A stretch of DNA of 64,000 bases from JACTMZ01 sp044359955 (GTDB lineage Bacteria; Verrucomicrobiota; Verrucomicrobiia; Chthoniobacterales; JACTMZ01), in contig JBIKLF010000014.1 in NCBI GenBank assembly GCA_044359955.1, forward strand, positions 1-64,000, given 5' to 3'. Each line of letters opens with the position of its first letter. Position 1 is the first letter of the stretch. The notes beneath the pieces were generated by a model. The model saw nothing but the letters and a program-made list of their open reading frames with translations. It was not told the DNA's origin and searched no databases. Of the stretch, positions 1-8,176 are shown piece after piece. A program made the position numbers and the translations under genes.

Positions 1-2
1 TT

Positions 3-16
3 GGGTGCAGGACAAA
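3..16. repeat. Left terminal inverted repeat of the IS
   Basis: GGGTGCAGGACAAA, perfectly complementary to 1737-1750. The transposase stop codon is 10 bp inside this end. Confidence 0.8.
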
Positions 17-25
17 AATCTTCAA

Positions 26-1327
26 TCATGCGGCGAGGGGGAGGGTGTCGTTTTCGGCGGAGCGCGAGTTGAGGCGGTATTTCCAGAACGAGTCCATCCT
101 GCGGCTGGCCTGGATGCAGCGGAAAGCGAGGATCTTTTCCGCGCCGGACTCCCCCCAGAACATGCCCGATTGCTTGCATCGTTTGCCGATGAGTGAGCGG
201 CAGCCGGCTTCGACGACCCCGGAGCCGATGAAGTATTTTTTGGCCCGGAAGGTTCCGTATTGCATGCGGGCGACGTTATTCACGAAGTAGCCCAGGGCGG
301 TTTCGACCTGCGCCACATGGCCTCGAAGGAGAGCTTCTTTGCGCGCCTGCTTGATGATGCGATCGACCCCGTCGTGGGCGAGGAGTTTTTTCCAGTAATG
401 TCTGCGGCGCTTGTTGCGGGCCTCATCGCCTTTGCCCCAGAGGGTTTCGATCAGGGTCTGCAGGTGCTCCATGGCGTGGTAGAAGTCCACGATCTGGACG
501 GCTCCGGCAAAGTAATCGTGCCCGAGCTTTTCCAAGCCCGGGGCACCGTCGATAAGCAGGACGATTTCCGGGACCGAAAACAAGCCCCGCCGAATGGCCT
601 CCCGGCGCAGGCTGATGCCAAAGTCCGAGGGGCTCTGGAAGGCGGAAAGGTAGGTGGTGGAGTCGTGGTCGCGCAGGGGGCGTCCTTGGTCATCTTCCTT
701 GATCTGGGTGAAGACGCAACCCAGCGTGGCCATGCGGGTTTTGGCTTTTCCGTCCGGGGCTTTGCCTTTGCGCCCCGCGAGTTCCTCCCCACGCATGGGC
801 ACTCCGGTGGCGTCCGCGCTGACGTAGAGGATTTTGGCCTCACAGGGACCCGGGTCCGATTCTCTTTTCTGCCACGCCACGGCGCACTCACCGGTGCGGC
901 CAACCACCCGCTGGATCTGACGCTCGGAGACGGTGATGCCGCCGGTTTCGGCAAGGTGGAAGGAAGCTTGAAGGAAGCTGGTTTCATCGGCTCCCTCCAG
1001 GCAGATGAGCCGGGCGAGAGCCGGGGTGTAGGCCCCTTCCAAACCGAGGGCGGCATCCGCCGGGAAGTGGCCGCATTTTTTCCCGGGATGGTAGTAGTAT
1101 TGGCGCATCAGCGCGAAGGTGCCGAACATACCCTGGACCATGAGCACCTCGCGCCCCTTGGCCTGTTCGCCCGGCTTGGGGATGTAGGTCTCATCAATGC
1201 GCTCGGCGGCTTGCTGCAGGAGCATGGCCACCAGTTCGTTGGCCGGTTTGAAGATGGCGGTGCGCACAAGGACTTCCAACTCGGCCACGGCGGTTCCGGC
1301 AGGCTCTTTGCGGCGGAAAGCCGCCAT
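26..1327 (-). CDS. ISKra4-family DDE transposase
   Basis: This 433-residue protein is the transposase of the surrounding IS and should cut and rejoin the element ends. Candidate DDE residues are Asp172 (YVSADATG), Asp260 (LLIDGAPG) and Glu373 (SGVVEAGCRSL), each in the context typical of ISKra4 transposases; the DFYHAMEHL block near residue 281 is also characteristic. A basic stretch (RNKRRRHYWKK) lies near 304-314. The ATG overlaps the stop of the upstream accessory gene by one base (TGATG), which points to translational coupling. No frame damage is visible, so the enzyme may be active. The family call rests on remembered motifs. Confidence 0.85.
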   Translation of the reverse strand: MAAFRRKEPAGTAVAELEVLVRTAIFKPANELVAMLLQQAAERIDETYIPKPGEQAKGREVLMVQGMFGTFALMRQYYYHPGKKCGHFPADAALGLEGAYTPALARLICLEGADETSFLQASFHLAETGGITVSERQIQRVVGRTGECAVAWQKRESDPGPCEAKILYVSADATGVPMRGEELAGRKGKAPDGKAKTRMATLGCVFTQIKEDDQGRPLRDHDSTTYLSAFQSPSDFGISLRREAIRRGLFSVPEIVLLIDGAPGLEKLGHDYFAGAVQIVDFYHAMEHLQTLIETLWGKGDEARNKRRRHYWKKLLAHDGVDRIIKQARKEALLRGHVAQVETALGYFVNNVARMQYGTFRAKKYFIGSGVVEAGCRSLIGKRCKQSGMFWGESGAEKILAFRCIQASRRMDSFWKYRLNSRSAENDTLPLAA

Positions 1328-1665
1328 CAGGTCTTGGATTTCCGCTTCTTGGGCGAGGCCGATGTTTGGGTCGGGCGTTTTTTTTTGACTCCGGTGAGAC
1401 GTTCTTCCCGCGAACGGGCACTGAGGGCTTCAACGTAGCTGGCGACGAGGGTTTCAAAGCGGACATGGGCCTGGAGATTCTCCTGAACCTCACGTGCCTG
1501 ATCGGCGGGAACATATTCTGAGCGGTTGCGCCCATTCTCCCATCGCTGGAAATTGAAGGCGGGCCCTTTGGCTGTTTGTCGGATTGTGGAGAGCGAACCC
1601 TTCTCCAAGCGTTGGATGGCGGTGACTTCGCGCAGGATGCTTTCTGGTGTGCTTTTTGTGTTCAT
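1327..1665 (-). CDS. IS accessory protein upstream of the transposase (DUF6788-like)
   Basis: A 112-residue protein, the first gene of the IS. The segment RWENGRNRSEYVPADQAREV resembles the short DUF6788-type proteins found beside ISKra4 transposases; its job in transposition is not established. The tail is Lys/Arg rich (KKKRPTQTS...KKRKSK), as expected for nucleic-acid binding. The ATG at 1665 was chosen because it lies 10 nt after a good -10 box (1676-1681), although the frame stays open further upstream. It overlaps the transposase start by one base. Confidence 0.7.
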   Translation of the reverse strand: MNTKSTPESILREVTAIQRLEKGSLSTIRQTAKGPAFNFQRWENGRNRSEYVPADQAREVQENLQAHVRFETLVASYVEALSARSREERLTGVKKKRPTQTSASPKKRKSKT

Positions 1666-1675
1666 ACGCCAAAAG

Positions 1676-1704
1676 AATATATGCACATATATCTTTGTCA
1701 GCAA
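1676..1704 (-). promoter_or_regulatory. Promoter of the IS genes
   Basis: Read on the minus strand: TTGCTG (1704-1699), a 17-nt spacer, then TATATT (1681-1676). The spacer and -10 contain a near palindrome, ATATATG followed by GCATATAT, which may be a transposase or host-factor site. The start codon follows the -10 box by only 10 nt. Confidence 0.55.
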
Positions 1705-1736
1705 AAAAAGATGGGCGTTTCAAAATCTGGAAAAAA

Positions 1737-1750
1737 TTTGTCCTGCACCC
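1737..1750. repeat. Right terminal inverted repeat of the IS
   Basis: TTTGTCCTGCACCC, the perfect complement of 3-16, located upstream of the IS promoter. Confidence 0.8.
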
Positions 1751-1758
1751 TGCTTACT

Positions 1759-2229
1759 TTAACGCTCCCAGCGGCTGAAGGGATGCACGGCGAGACTGGC
1801 GTTGAGGTAGCGAGGATCGGTGGTGACTTCTTCGCCGAGCCAAGCGGGCTGGGTGAAGACCTCGGTCTCCTCGCGCAGCTCGAGTTCGGCCATGATGAGT
1901 CCGGCATTGGCTCCGGCGAATTCGTCGACTTCCCACGTGTGGCCGTGCCACCCGACGAGATGGCGGGTCTTCTCGACGAGACGTCCGCGGCAGAGCGAAA
2001 GCATGGCGTCGGCTTCGCCCGCGGGGATTTCGTATTCGAATTCGGGACGGCTGATCCCCTCGCCCCGGCCTTTGACCGTGAGCCAACCGTGCCGGCCGTC
2101 GGTGCGGACGCGCACCGTGTTGCCGCCGTCGATGGCGAGGTAGCCTTGGCGCAGTTGCCGGGTGGAGGAAACGCGGGCGCGCCAGCTGTCGCCCTTGACG
2201 AGAAACTTGCGTTCGATTTCCGTGCCCAT
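1759..2229 (-). CDS. CYTH-domain triphosphatase-like protein
   Basis: 156 residues. The N-terminus MGTEIERKFLV carries the ExExK signature that defines the CYTH fold (class IV adenylate cyclase, thiamine triphosphatase, tripolyphosphatase). Further acidic and basic strands typical of the tunnel fold follow: VRVRTDG, WLTVKGRG, FEYEIP, WEVDEF, LIMAELEL. Family members of this length usually hydrolyse tripolyphosphate or another triphosphate using Mg ions; the exact substrate is not readable. The frame runs 35 codons upstream of this ATG, but the conserved start fixes the choice. The stop lies 8 bp from the end of the neighbouring IS, so the insertion just missed the gene. Confidence 0.85.
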   Translation of the reverse strand: MGTEIERKFLVKGDSWRARVSSTRQLRQGYLAIDGGNTVRVRTDGRHGWLTVKGRGEGISRPEFEYEIPAGEADAMLSLCRGRLVEKTRHLVGWHGHTWEVDEFAGANAGLIMAELELREETEVFTQPAWLGEEVTTDPRYLNASLAVHPFSRWER

Positions 2230-2324
2230 ACACGGAGGATGGTGCACGGCGCGACGGCGGCTGACCAGTCCGGGCACGGATGCGAACTTGTCCGGGGCGT
2301 GCGCACGGGTCAGTCTGGCGGGCG

Positions 2325-2675
2325 ATGAACTCATTCCTAACCACCATGGAACAAGTCGGGATGTTCGTGGATGCGGCGGGGGTCGCCGTGATTGTGCTGG
2401 GCATCATCGGCGCGACCGGCCGCGCCCTGCTCAGCGCTCCGCCGCCGGGACTGGACCGTTACATGGCCTACCGGCAGAATTTGGGGCGGGCGATTTTGCT
2501 CGGCCTGGAGCTGCTGGTGGCGGGCGATATCATCAAAACGGTGGCCGTGGCCCCCACCCTGCAGAATATGGCGGTGCTTGGCGCCATCGTGATCATCCGC
2601 ACTTTTCTCAGCTTTTCGCTGGAACTGGAAATCAACGGGCGCTGGCCTTGGCAGCAAAAACCTCCCGTGAAATGA
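2325..2675 (+). CDS. DUF1622 family membrane protein
   Basis: 116 residues with three hydrophobic segments (about 15-38, 57-72, 78-96 of the protein), matching small inner-membrane DUF1622 proteins; motifs include AYRQNLGRAILLGLELLVAGDIIKT, quoted here only in part as LGLELLVAGDI. Function of the family is unknown. The ATG at 2325 is the first plausible start; another ATG at 2346 is possible and neither has a strong ribosome site. The stop codon overlaps the start of the rhomboid-like gene (ATGA), so the two are probably co-translated. Confidence 0.75.
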   Translation: MNSFLTTMEQVGMFVDAAGVAVIVLGIIGATGRALLSAPPPGLDRYMAYRQNLGRAILLGLELLVAGDIIKTVAVAPTLQNMAVLGAIVIIRTFLSFSLELEINGRWPWQQKPPVK

Positions 2676-3448
2676 CGGATCCGGGCGTGGCCAAATTTTG
2701 GCGGTTCCTCGAGGCCCGCGCACCGTGGCTCGGCACGCCGGGCCTCCTCAAGGCGGTGGTGTTGTTCAATGCGCTGACCTTCATGTTGGTCCAGGTGGAA
2801 CCGGCCTATGCGGGCATGCTCGTGCTTGATCCGGCGAAGATCATGCAGGGTGAGGTGTGGAGGTTGGTCACTTATATTTTCATCCCGCAGACGGACAGCT
2901 GGTTCTGGCTTTTCTTCCTCCTCATGTTCATGTGGTTTCTGGCCACGGCGCTGGAGGAGAATTGGGGCGCGCTGCAGCTCAATGTTTTCTACCTCGTGGG
3001 GATGATCGGGTGCACGGTCGCGGCCTTTTTCTTCGGCGGCGCCTCGTCGAATACCTTTCTCAATCTTTCGTTGTTCTTCGCCTTCGCCACGATCGCGCCG
3101 AATTACGAAATCTTCCTCTTCTTCATCCTGCGCGTGCGGATCAAATACATCGCGTGGGTGCTGGCCGGGCTTTTCGCCCTGCAATTTGTCGTCCTGCCGA
3201 CTCCGGCCAAGATGGCCATGGCGGCCTCATTGATGAACTACCTGGTCTTTTTCCTGCCCGGCTTGGTCAACAGCTGGCGCTCCCAGCGCACCGATGCGTT
3301 GCGTTTGGCCAAGTTCCGCCGCGCGGAGGAGGTGACCGTGCACTGTTGCGGCCATTGCGGTCGCACGGAAGTATCCCATCCGGAACTCGACTTCCGCGTG
3401 GCCGCGGACGGCGAGGAATACTGCACGGAGCACTTGCCCGGAAAGTAA
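2672..3448 (+). CDS. Rhomboid-like membrane protein with C-terminal zinc ribbon, probably not a protease
   Basis: 258 residues. Residues about 25-190 hold six hydrophobic segments and the GEVWRLVTYIF element typical of rhomboid-fold proteins. I do not see the catalytic GxSG serine or the late-helix catalytic histidine, so it resembles the inactive rhomboid-like (pseudoprotease) branch. The soluble tail has CCGHCG and a later YCTEH, which looks like a four-ligand zinc ribbon. The gene overlaps the upstream DUF1622 gene by 4 bp (ATGA). It converges with the acyl-CoA synthetase gene, 32 bp away. Confidence 0.7.
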   Translation: MTDPGVAKFWRFLEARAPWLGTPGLLKAVVLFNALTFMLVQVEPAYAGMLVLDPAKIMQGEVWRLVTYIFIPQTDSWFWLFFLLMFMWFLATALEENWGALQLNVFYLVGMIGCTVAAFFFGGASSNTFLNLSLFFAFATIAPNYEIFLFFILRVRIKYIAWVLAGLFALQFVVLPTPAKMAMAASLMNYLVFFLPGLVNSWRSQRTDALRLAKFRRAEEVTVHCCGHCGRTEVSHPELDFRVAADGEEYCTEHLPGK

Positions 3449-3480
3449 GGGTCGCGCCGGGCCGCCGCGGCGAACCCCCG

Positions 3481-5439
3481 CTAAAATTTCCGCGCCGTGC
3501 GAGTCTGCTGATACATCTCGTCGACCAGCTCGGAATATTTTTCGGTGATGACGTGACGCTTGGGTTTGAAGGTGGCGGTCAGTTCATCGCCGACTTCGAA
3601 GGGCTTGGGGACGAAGCGCCAGGCGGGAACGAATTCGAAAGGTTTGAACCCCTGCTCGCGGCTGACCAGACGCCGGACTTCGGCGTTGATGGCCTCGGCG
3701 ATGCGCGGGTCGCGCCCGGCCGCCGTCAGGTCATCAACGGCGAAGCCCTGGGCCTTGAGTGCTTCGACGGACGGCACGATGAGGGCGCCGAGATTTTTTT
3801 CGTCTTGGCCGACGACCATGCATTGCTCGATGAAGCGCGACTCCAGAAGTTTGGCTTCAATGGGGACGGGTTCGACGTTTTCCCCGCTGAGGAGGACGAT
3901 GGTTTCCTTCGAGCGGCCGAGGATTTTCAGGCAGTCATTGAAGGTGACCATGCCGATATCCCCGGTGTTCATCCATCCATCCTTGAGCACCTTGGCGGTG
4001 GCCTCGGGGTTTTTGTAGTAGCCCTTCATGACCTGCGGGCCTTTGGCGTGGATCTCGCCCTTGCGGCCCCGGCCGCCTTGGCCGGAAACCCCCGAGGGAT
4101 AGATCACCGTGCCGTCTGCCGGATCGACGATGCGGATCTCGGTGTGCGGCCAGAAGGGACCGACGGTGCCGATGACCAGCTGGCGCCAGGTGCGCACGGC
4201 GAGGACGGGCGAGGTCTCGGTCATGCCATAGCCCTCGAGCACAGGGATGCCGATGAAATTGAAAAATTCATCGATGTGCGGCGGGAGGGCCCCTCCGCCG
4301 GAGACCGTGCCGCGGAACTCGCCCCCGACGACACCGCGCAACTTTCGGAGCACGAGGACATCGAGAATTTTGTGGGGCAGCGCGTAAAGAAGAAGCTTCA
4401 CGAGACTGGAGGCGGCTAGGCCGAGAGATTGCGACATGGAGCGGCCGTGCAGGTCGAGGAGGCGACCGGTGAGAAAAAACCACGCCGATTGGTATTCGCG
4501 CGAGCAATGATAGGCGGCGCGGAAGAGGGCGCGGCGCAAGGGCGGAGCTTGGGCGACATTCTGCAGGATGCGATGGTAGAGGCCTTCCCAAAGCCGGGGA
4601 GCGGAGGCCATCCAGGTCGGACGGGCTTTCCGCAAGTCCTCCCCGACCGCCCGCAGGCTGGTGTAGTAGGTGCAACTGCCGTGGCTGACCGTGACCATTT
4701 CGAAGACACGCTCGTAGCTGTGCCAAACGGGCAGGATGGAGAGGATGCGGTCACCCGGGGTCAGATCGAACGGGAGATAACGCGCCTGGGAGAGCATGTT
4801 GTCGTGCGTAAGCATGACGCCTTTGGGTTCCCCGGTGGTGCCGGAGGTGTAAATGATGGTGAAGAGGTCGTCACCCTTGATGCCGGCGAGTCGTTCCTCG
4901 ATGACCCGGTCGCCGGTCGCGCGCAGGTGGCGTCCGCGCTCGAGCAGATCGGATAGTTTGTGCACTCCGCTGCCTTCGGGCGGCTCACCCTCGAGAAGGA
5001 CGATATTTTTCACCTTCGGCAGAGCGGCGCGGACCGCGAGCACGCGCTGCAGCACACTCTTGTTCTCGGCGACGAGGAGTACCGCGTCACTGTGGGCCAC
5101 GATAAAGGCCATCTCTTGTTCGGTGGTATCCGCCGCGCGTGGCACGTCGGCCCCGCCGCAGAGAAGAACCGCCGCATCGCAGAGCATCCACTCGGGGCGG
5201 TTATCCGAGACAATGGCCACCTGCTGACGGGCCTGCAGTCCGAGCCCGATCAAGGCTGTGCCCAGCGCGCATGCGGTGTCATAAAGCTCACGGTAGCTGC
5301 GAGTCTGAAAATCGGCATTCTTCCCCCGGTGGGCTTGAGCCGGGAAACTCCCGTAGACCTCGCCCGCCAAACGGTAGAGGTCGGCAATATTCGCCGCGCG
5401 GTCATAAATACGAAGGTCGCGGGCAGCCGGGGAACTCAT
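3481..5439 (-). CDS. fadD: Long-chain fatty acid--CoA ligase (AMP-forming)
   Basis: 652 residues. The protein activates fatty acids with ATP and CoA, making acyl-adenylate then acyl-CoA, at the membrane face. Core motifs are present in order: YTSGTTGEPKGVMLTHDN (P-loop-like A3), EGYGMTETSPV (A5), GWMNTGDIG and the ILGRSKE hinge. It belongs to the large FACL group with an insertion after the A3 motif. The ATG at 5439 (MSSPAARDL) is preferred over an upstream one because homologues start close to the IYDRAANI segment. Related enzymes feed beta-oxidation or phospholipid synthesis; which applies here is not visible. Confidence 0.85.
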   Translation of the reverse strand: MSSPAARDLRIYDRAANIADLYRLAGEVYGSFPAQAHRGKNADFQTRSYRELYDTACALGTALIGLGLQARQQVAIVSDNRPEWMLCDAAVLLCGGADVPRAADTTEQEMAFIVAHSDAVLLVAENKSVLQRVLAVRAALPKVKNIVLLEGEPPEGSGVHKLSDLLERGRHLRATGDRVIEERLAGIKGDDLFTIIYTSGTTGEPKGVMLTHDNMLSQARYLPFDLTPGDRILSILPVWHSYERVFEMVTVSHGSCTYYTSLRAVGEDLRKARPTWMASAPRLWEGLYHRILQNVAQAPPLRRALFRAAYHCSREYQSAWFFLTGRLLDLHGRSMSQSLGLAASSLVKLLLYALPHKILDVLVLRKLRGVVGGEFRGTVSGGGALPPHIDEFFNFIGIPVLEGYGMTETSPVLAVRTWRQLVIGTVGPFWPHTEIRIVDPADGTVIYPSGVSGQGGRGRKGEIHAKGPQVMKGYYKNPEATAKVLKDGWMNTGDIGMVTFNDCLKILGRSKETIVLLSGENVEPVPIEAKLLESRFIEQCMVVGQDEKNLGALIVPSVEALKAQGFAVDDLTAAGRDPRIAEAINAEVRRLVSREQGFKPFEFVPAWRFVPKPFEVGDELTATFKPKRHVITEKYSELVDEMYQQTRTARKF

Positions 5440-5532
5440 GAGCCTGTCAGATTTACCGAGCTGAGGCTGGCACGGCACGTCAAAAAAGGCCGCCGCCTGC
5501 GACGGGGAGAATACCACGGCTGACGGGAACCT

Positions 5533-6024
5533 CTACCTCTTCGCTTTCTTTTTCGTCGGGGCGACCGGTTTGAGGAGAACCTCGACCATGACCATCGGGC
5601 CGGTCTCCCCGGCGGCGTTGAGATCGTAAACGCCGCGTTCCACAGATTCACGGAAAAGGACCTCCACGCTGGACGGGACGTTGGCCACAACCCGCACCGT
5701 TTCGCCATCATTCCACGAAGAGGCCGTCCCGCCGACGCCCGCCGCCAAGCGCACCACGCGCTGCAGTTCATCCTCGATTTTCTCCATGGGTAATTCCACG
5801 GCCATCGCCCCCTCGCCCAAGGTCGGAGCAGGCAGCAGAACATCGGCGGCTTTCTCCAACGATTGCCGGAGCGCCTCGCTGAATTGGGCCTCGGCGGCGC
5901 GCTGCTCGGCGCGCTCCTGCCACATGCCGCGGACGCCGGAGATGATGAGCCCGAGTGGCAGGAGGAGGGCGGCCAAGACCACAACAGCGATGATGATGAG
6001 TTTGCGGATCCGCACATTGTCCAT
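5533..6024 (-). CDS. Hypothetical membrane-anchored protein
   Basis: 163 residues, not recognised. A short N-terminus (MDNVRIRK) is followed by one strong transmembrane helix (about residues 9-30) and a glutamate/alanine-rich helical stretch (WQERAEQRAAEAQFSEALRQ, about 35-54) that could be coiled coil; the rest is likely periplasmic with beta-rich segments. The tail is basic (KPVAPTKKKAKR). The ATG at 6024 sits directly before the helix. It lies between the acyl-CoA synthetase gene (same strand) and lepA (divergent, about 100 bp away). Confidence 0.6.
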   Translation of the reverse strand: MDNVRIRKLIIIAVVVLAALLLPLGLIISGVRGMWQERAEQRAAEAQFSEALRQSLEKAADVLLPAPTLGEGAMAVELPMEKIEDELQRVVRLAAGVGGTASSWNDGETVRVVANVPSSVEVLFRESVERGVYDLNAAGETGPMVMVEVLLKPVAPTKKKAKR

Positions 6025-6125
6025 GCCGGCATCATGAACGAATCCGCCGCCGCGGGCAAACCCCGGAAGACCACGCGGCATTTGACCCCGGAGCGCGCGT
6101 CAAGGATACTGCCCGGTCCTACGCC

Positions 6126-7916
6126 ATGCGGAACACGCGCAATTTTTGCATCATCGCCCACATCGACCACGGCAAGACAACTTTGTCCGACCGCCTGCTC
6201 GAGATGACGCGCACCATTTCCGAGCGGGAGAAGCAGGACCAGTTGCTCGATTCGATGGATCTCGAGCGCGAGCGGGGCATCACGATCAAAATGCATCCCG
6301 TGGCCATGCGTTACGTGGCCCAAGACGGCCAAGAGTACAAACTCAACCTGCTCGACACGCCCGGGCACGTGGACTTCGCCTACGAAGTTTCCCGCTCCCT
6401 CGCCGCCTGCGAGGGCGCCCTGGTCATCGTGGACGCCGCGCAGGGGGTCGAGGCGCAGACCGTTGCCACCGTGCATCTGGCCAACCAACAAGGGCTCACC
6501 ATCGTCCCGGTGATCAACAAGATCGACCTGCCGAATGCCGACATCCCCACGGTCAAAAAACAACTTGAAGACATCCTGGCCATTCCGGCCAGCGAAGCCA
6601 TTCTGGCCAGCGCGAAGGCGGGCCTCGGTATCGAGGATATCCTTGAGGCCGTCATCCACCGCATCCCGCCGCCGACCCAATGGCCGGACGACAAGGTGCG
6701 GGCGCTGGTTTTCGATTCGACCTTCGATTCCTATCGCGGGGTCGTCACCTACGTCCGCATGATGAGCGGCTCGCTCAAAGCCGGCGACGGCGTCAAGATG
6801 ATGAGCAACAACCGGCCTTACGAAGTGAAAGAGGTCGGCGTCTTCACCCCGAAAATGGAGGCAAGGGAAAGCCTCGGACCGGGCGACACGGGCTACGTGA
6901 TCGCCAATATCAAGACATCGACGGAGATCAAGATCGGCGACACGCTCACCGGCACGCGCTTCCCCGCCACCGAGGCTTTGCCGGGATTCCAGGAGATCCA
7001 GCCGATGGTGTTCAGCGGTGTTTATCCGATCAACACGGCGGATTTCGAACACCTCAAAACGGCGATGGCGAAGTTGCAGATCAATGACTCATCGTTCGTC
7101 TTCCAGGCCGAAAGCAGCGTGGCCCTCGGTTTCGGCTTCCGCTGCGGGTTTCTCGGACTGCTTCACATGGAGATCATCCTCGAGCGCCTGCGTCGCGAGT
7201 ATGACATGGATATCATCGCGACGTATCCGTCGGTCATCTACGAAGTGGTGAAAACCAACGGCGAGATCCTCCACGTGGACAACCCGGAGTATCTGCCCGA
7301 CTTCAGCGTCATCGAGGAAATCCGCGAGCCAATCGTCAAGTGCTTCATCATGGTGCCGAACGAATACATCTCCCCGCTCCTGCAGCTTATCATGGAGAAG
7401 CGCGGCCAACTGGACCACACGGAGTCGCTCGACACACGCCGGGTCATGCTGACCTGCGTGCTGCCGCTGAACGAAATTCTCGTCGACTTCAACGACAAGA
7501 TCAAAAGCATCACCCGCGGCTACGGCTCGATGGACTACGAGCACGCCGGCACCCGGGCCGACAAACTGGTGAAACTCGACCTGCTGGTCAACGGCGAGCC
7601 GGTCGATGCCTTTTCCTCCATCGTGCACCGCGACAAGGCCGAAGCGCGCGGACGCCAACTCGCGGCCAAGCTGAAGGAAGTCATCCCCACCCAACTTTAC
7701 CAAGTCGCCATCCAGGCCGCCATCGGCGGAAAGATTGTGGCCCGCGAAAGTGTCAGCGCCATGCGCAAGAACGTCACGGCCAAGTGCTACGGCGGCGACA
7801 TCACCCGCAAGCGCAAGCTTCTCGAGAAACAGAAGGAAGGCAAAAAGCGGATGAAGAGCATCGGCCGGGTCAATATTCCGCAGGAAGCTTTCATCGAAGT
7901 TTTGAAATCGGGCTGA
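6126..7916 (+). CDS. lepA: Elongation factor 4 (LepA GTPase)
   Basis: 596 residues, full length. A translation GTPase that acts on the ribosome and is thought to help back-translocation or initiation-related steps. G1 is AHIDHGKTT (11-19), G3 DTPGH (77-81), G4 NKID (131-134). Domains II to V follow, and the LepA-specific C-terminal domain ends with GRVNIPQEAFIEVLK. The ATG is directly before the conserved RNFCIIAHIDHGKT start. It converges with acnA; palindromic repeats fill the space between the two stops. Confidence 0.97.
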   Translation: MRNTRNFCIIAHIDHGKTTLSDRLLEMTRTISEREKQDQLLDSMDLERERGITIKMHPVAMRYVAQDGQEYKLNLLDTPGHVDFAYEVSRSLAACEGALVIVDAAQGVEAQTVATVHLANQQGLTIVPVINKIDLPNADIPTVKKQLEDILAIPASEAILASAKAGLGIEDILEAVIHRIPPPTQWPDDKVRALVFDSTFDSYRGVVTYVRMMSGSLKAGDGVKMMSNNRPYEVKEVGVFTPKMEARESLGPGDTGYVIANIKTSTEIKIGDTLTGTRFPATEALPGFQEIQPMVFSGVYPINTADFEHLKTAMAKLQINDSSFVFQAESSVALGFGFRCGFLGLLHMEIILERLRREYDMDIIATYPSVIYEVVKTNGEILHVDNPEYLPDFSVIEEIREPIVKCFIMVPNEYISPLLQLIMEKRGQLDHTESLDTRRVMLTCVLPLNEILVDFNDKIKSITRGYGSMDYEHAGTRADKLVKLDLLVNGEPVDAFSSIVHRDKAEARGRQLAAKLKEVIPTQLYQVAIQAAIGGKIVARESVSAMRKNVTAKCYGGDITRKRKLLEKQKEGKKRMKSIGRVNIPQEAFIEVLKSG

Positions 7917-7959
7917 CCGGGCGGCCGGGTTCCGGCCATAAGCAACAACTCGATCGGCG

Positions 7960-8025
7960 GGTAGGGACACGCGGCCCGCGTGTCCGTTGTTCAGAGAGCG
8001 GACGAGCGGGCCGCTCGTCCCTACC
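7960..8025. repeat. Dispersed double-hairpin repeat between lepA and acnA (family A)
   Basis: The outer arms GGTAGGGAC (7960-7968) and GTCCCTACC (8017-8025) are inverted, and each half contains a further palindrome (ACGCGGCCCGCGT and GAGCGGGCCGCTC). Related copies occur at 45056-45122 and 49033-49098. Placed between convergent genes it could end transcription from both sides, though it lacks a T-run. Confidence 0.75.
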
Positions 8026-8097
8026 TTAAGAGGTAAAGTCCACAACCTTTTCGGGTTTGGTATTAGCCGGAACGATGCCGTTGAAGGCATAAAGTAG

Positions 8098-8146
8098 CAC
8101 GGGCATCCTGCCCGTGACTTCAAGACATCATCGGCAGGATGCCGAT
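8098..8146. repeat. Two small palindromes downstream of acnA
   Basis: CACGGGCA-tcc-TGCCCGTG at 8098-8116 and ATCGGCA-gga-TGCCGAT at 8130-8146. They share a GGCAtccTGCC-like core in opposite orientation and probably belong to another dispersed hairpin family. The rest of 7917-8176 shows no gene. Confidence 0.6.
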
Positions 8147-8176
8147 GCCACTCCTGACGAATCTCTGCGGTTTCCT

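Larger units (their letters stand above)
3..1750 (-). mobile_element. Complete ISKra4-like insertion sequence
   Basis: Two overlapping minus-strand genes, a small accessory protein and a DDE transposase, lie between perfect 14-bp inverted ends, GGGTGCAGGACAAA at 3-16 and its complement at 1737-1750. The two-gene organisation and transposase type fit the ISKra4 family; about 1.75 kb is normal for it. Only two bases of left flank are inside the window, so a target duplication cannot be checked. Both frames are open, so the element looks intact. The right end stops 8 bp short of the CYTH gene stop codon. Confidence 0.85.

Noticed and set aside
260..1438. Long plus-strand frame opposite the transposase
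   Set aside because: Antisense reading of the ISKra4 transposase; the minus-strand frame has all family motifs.
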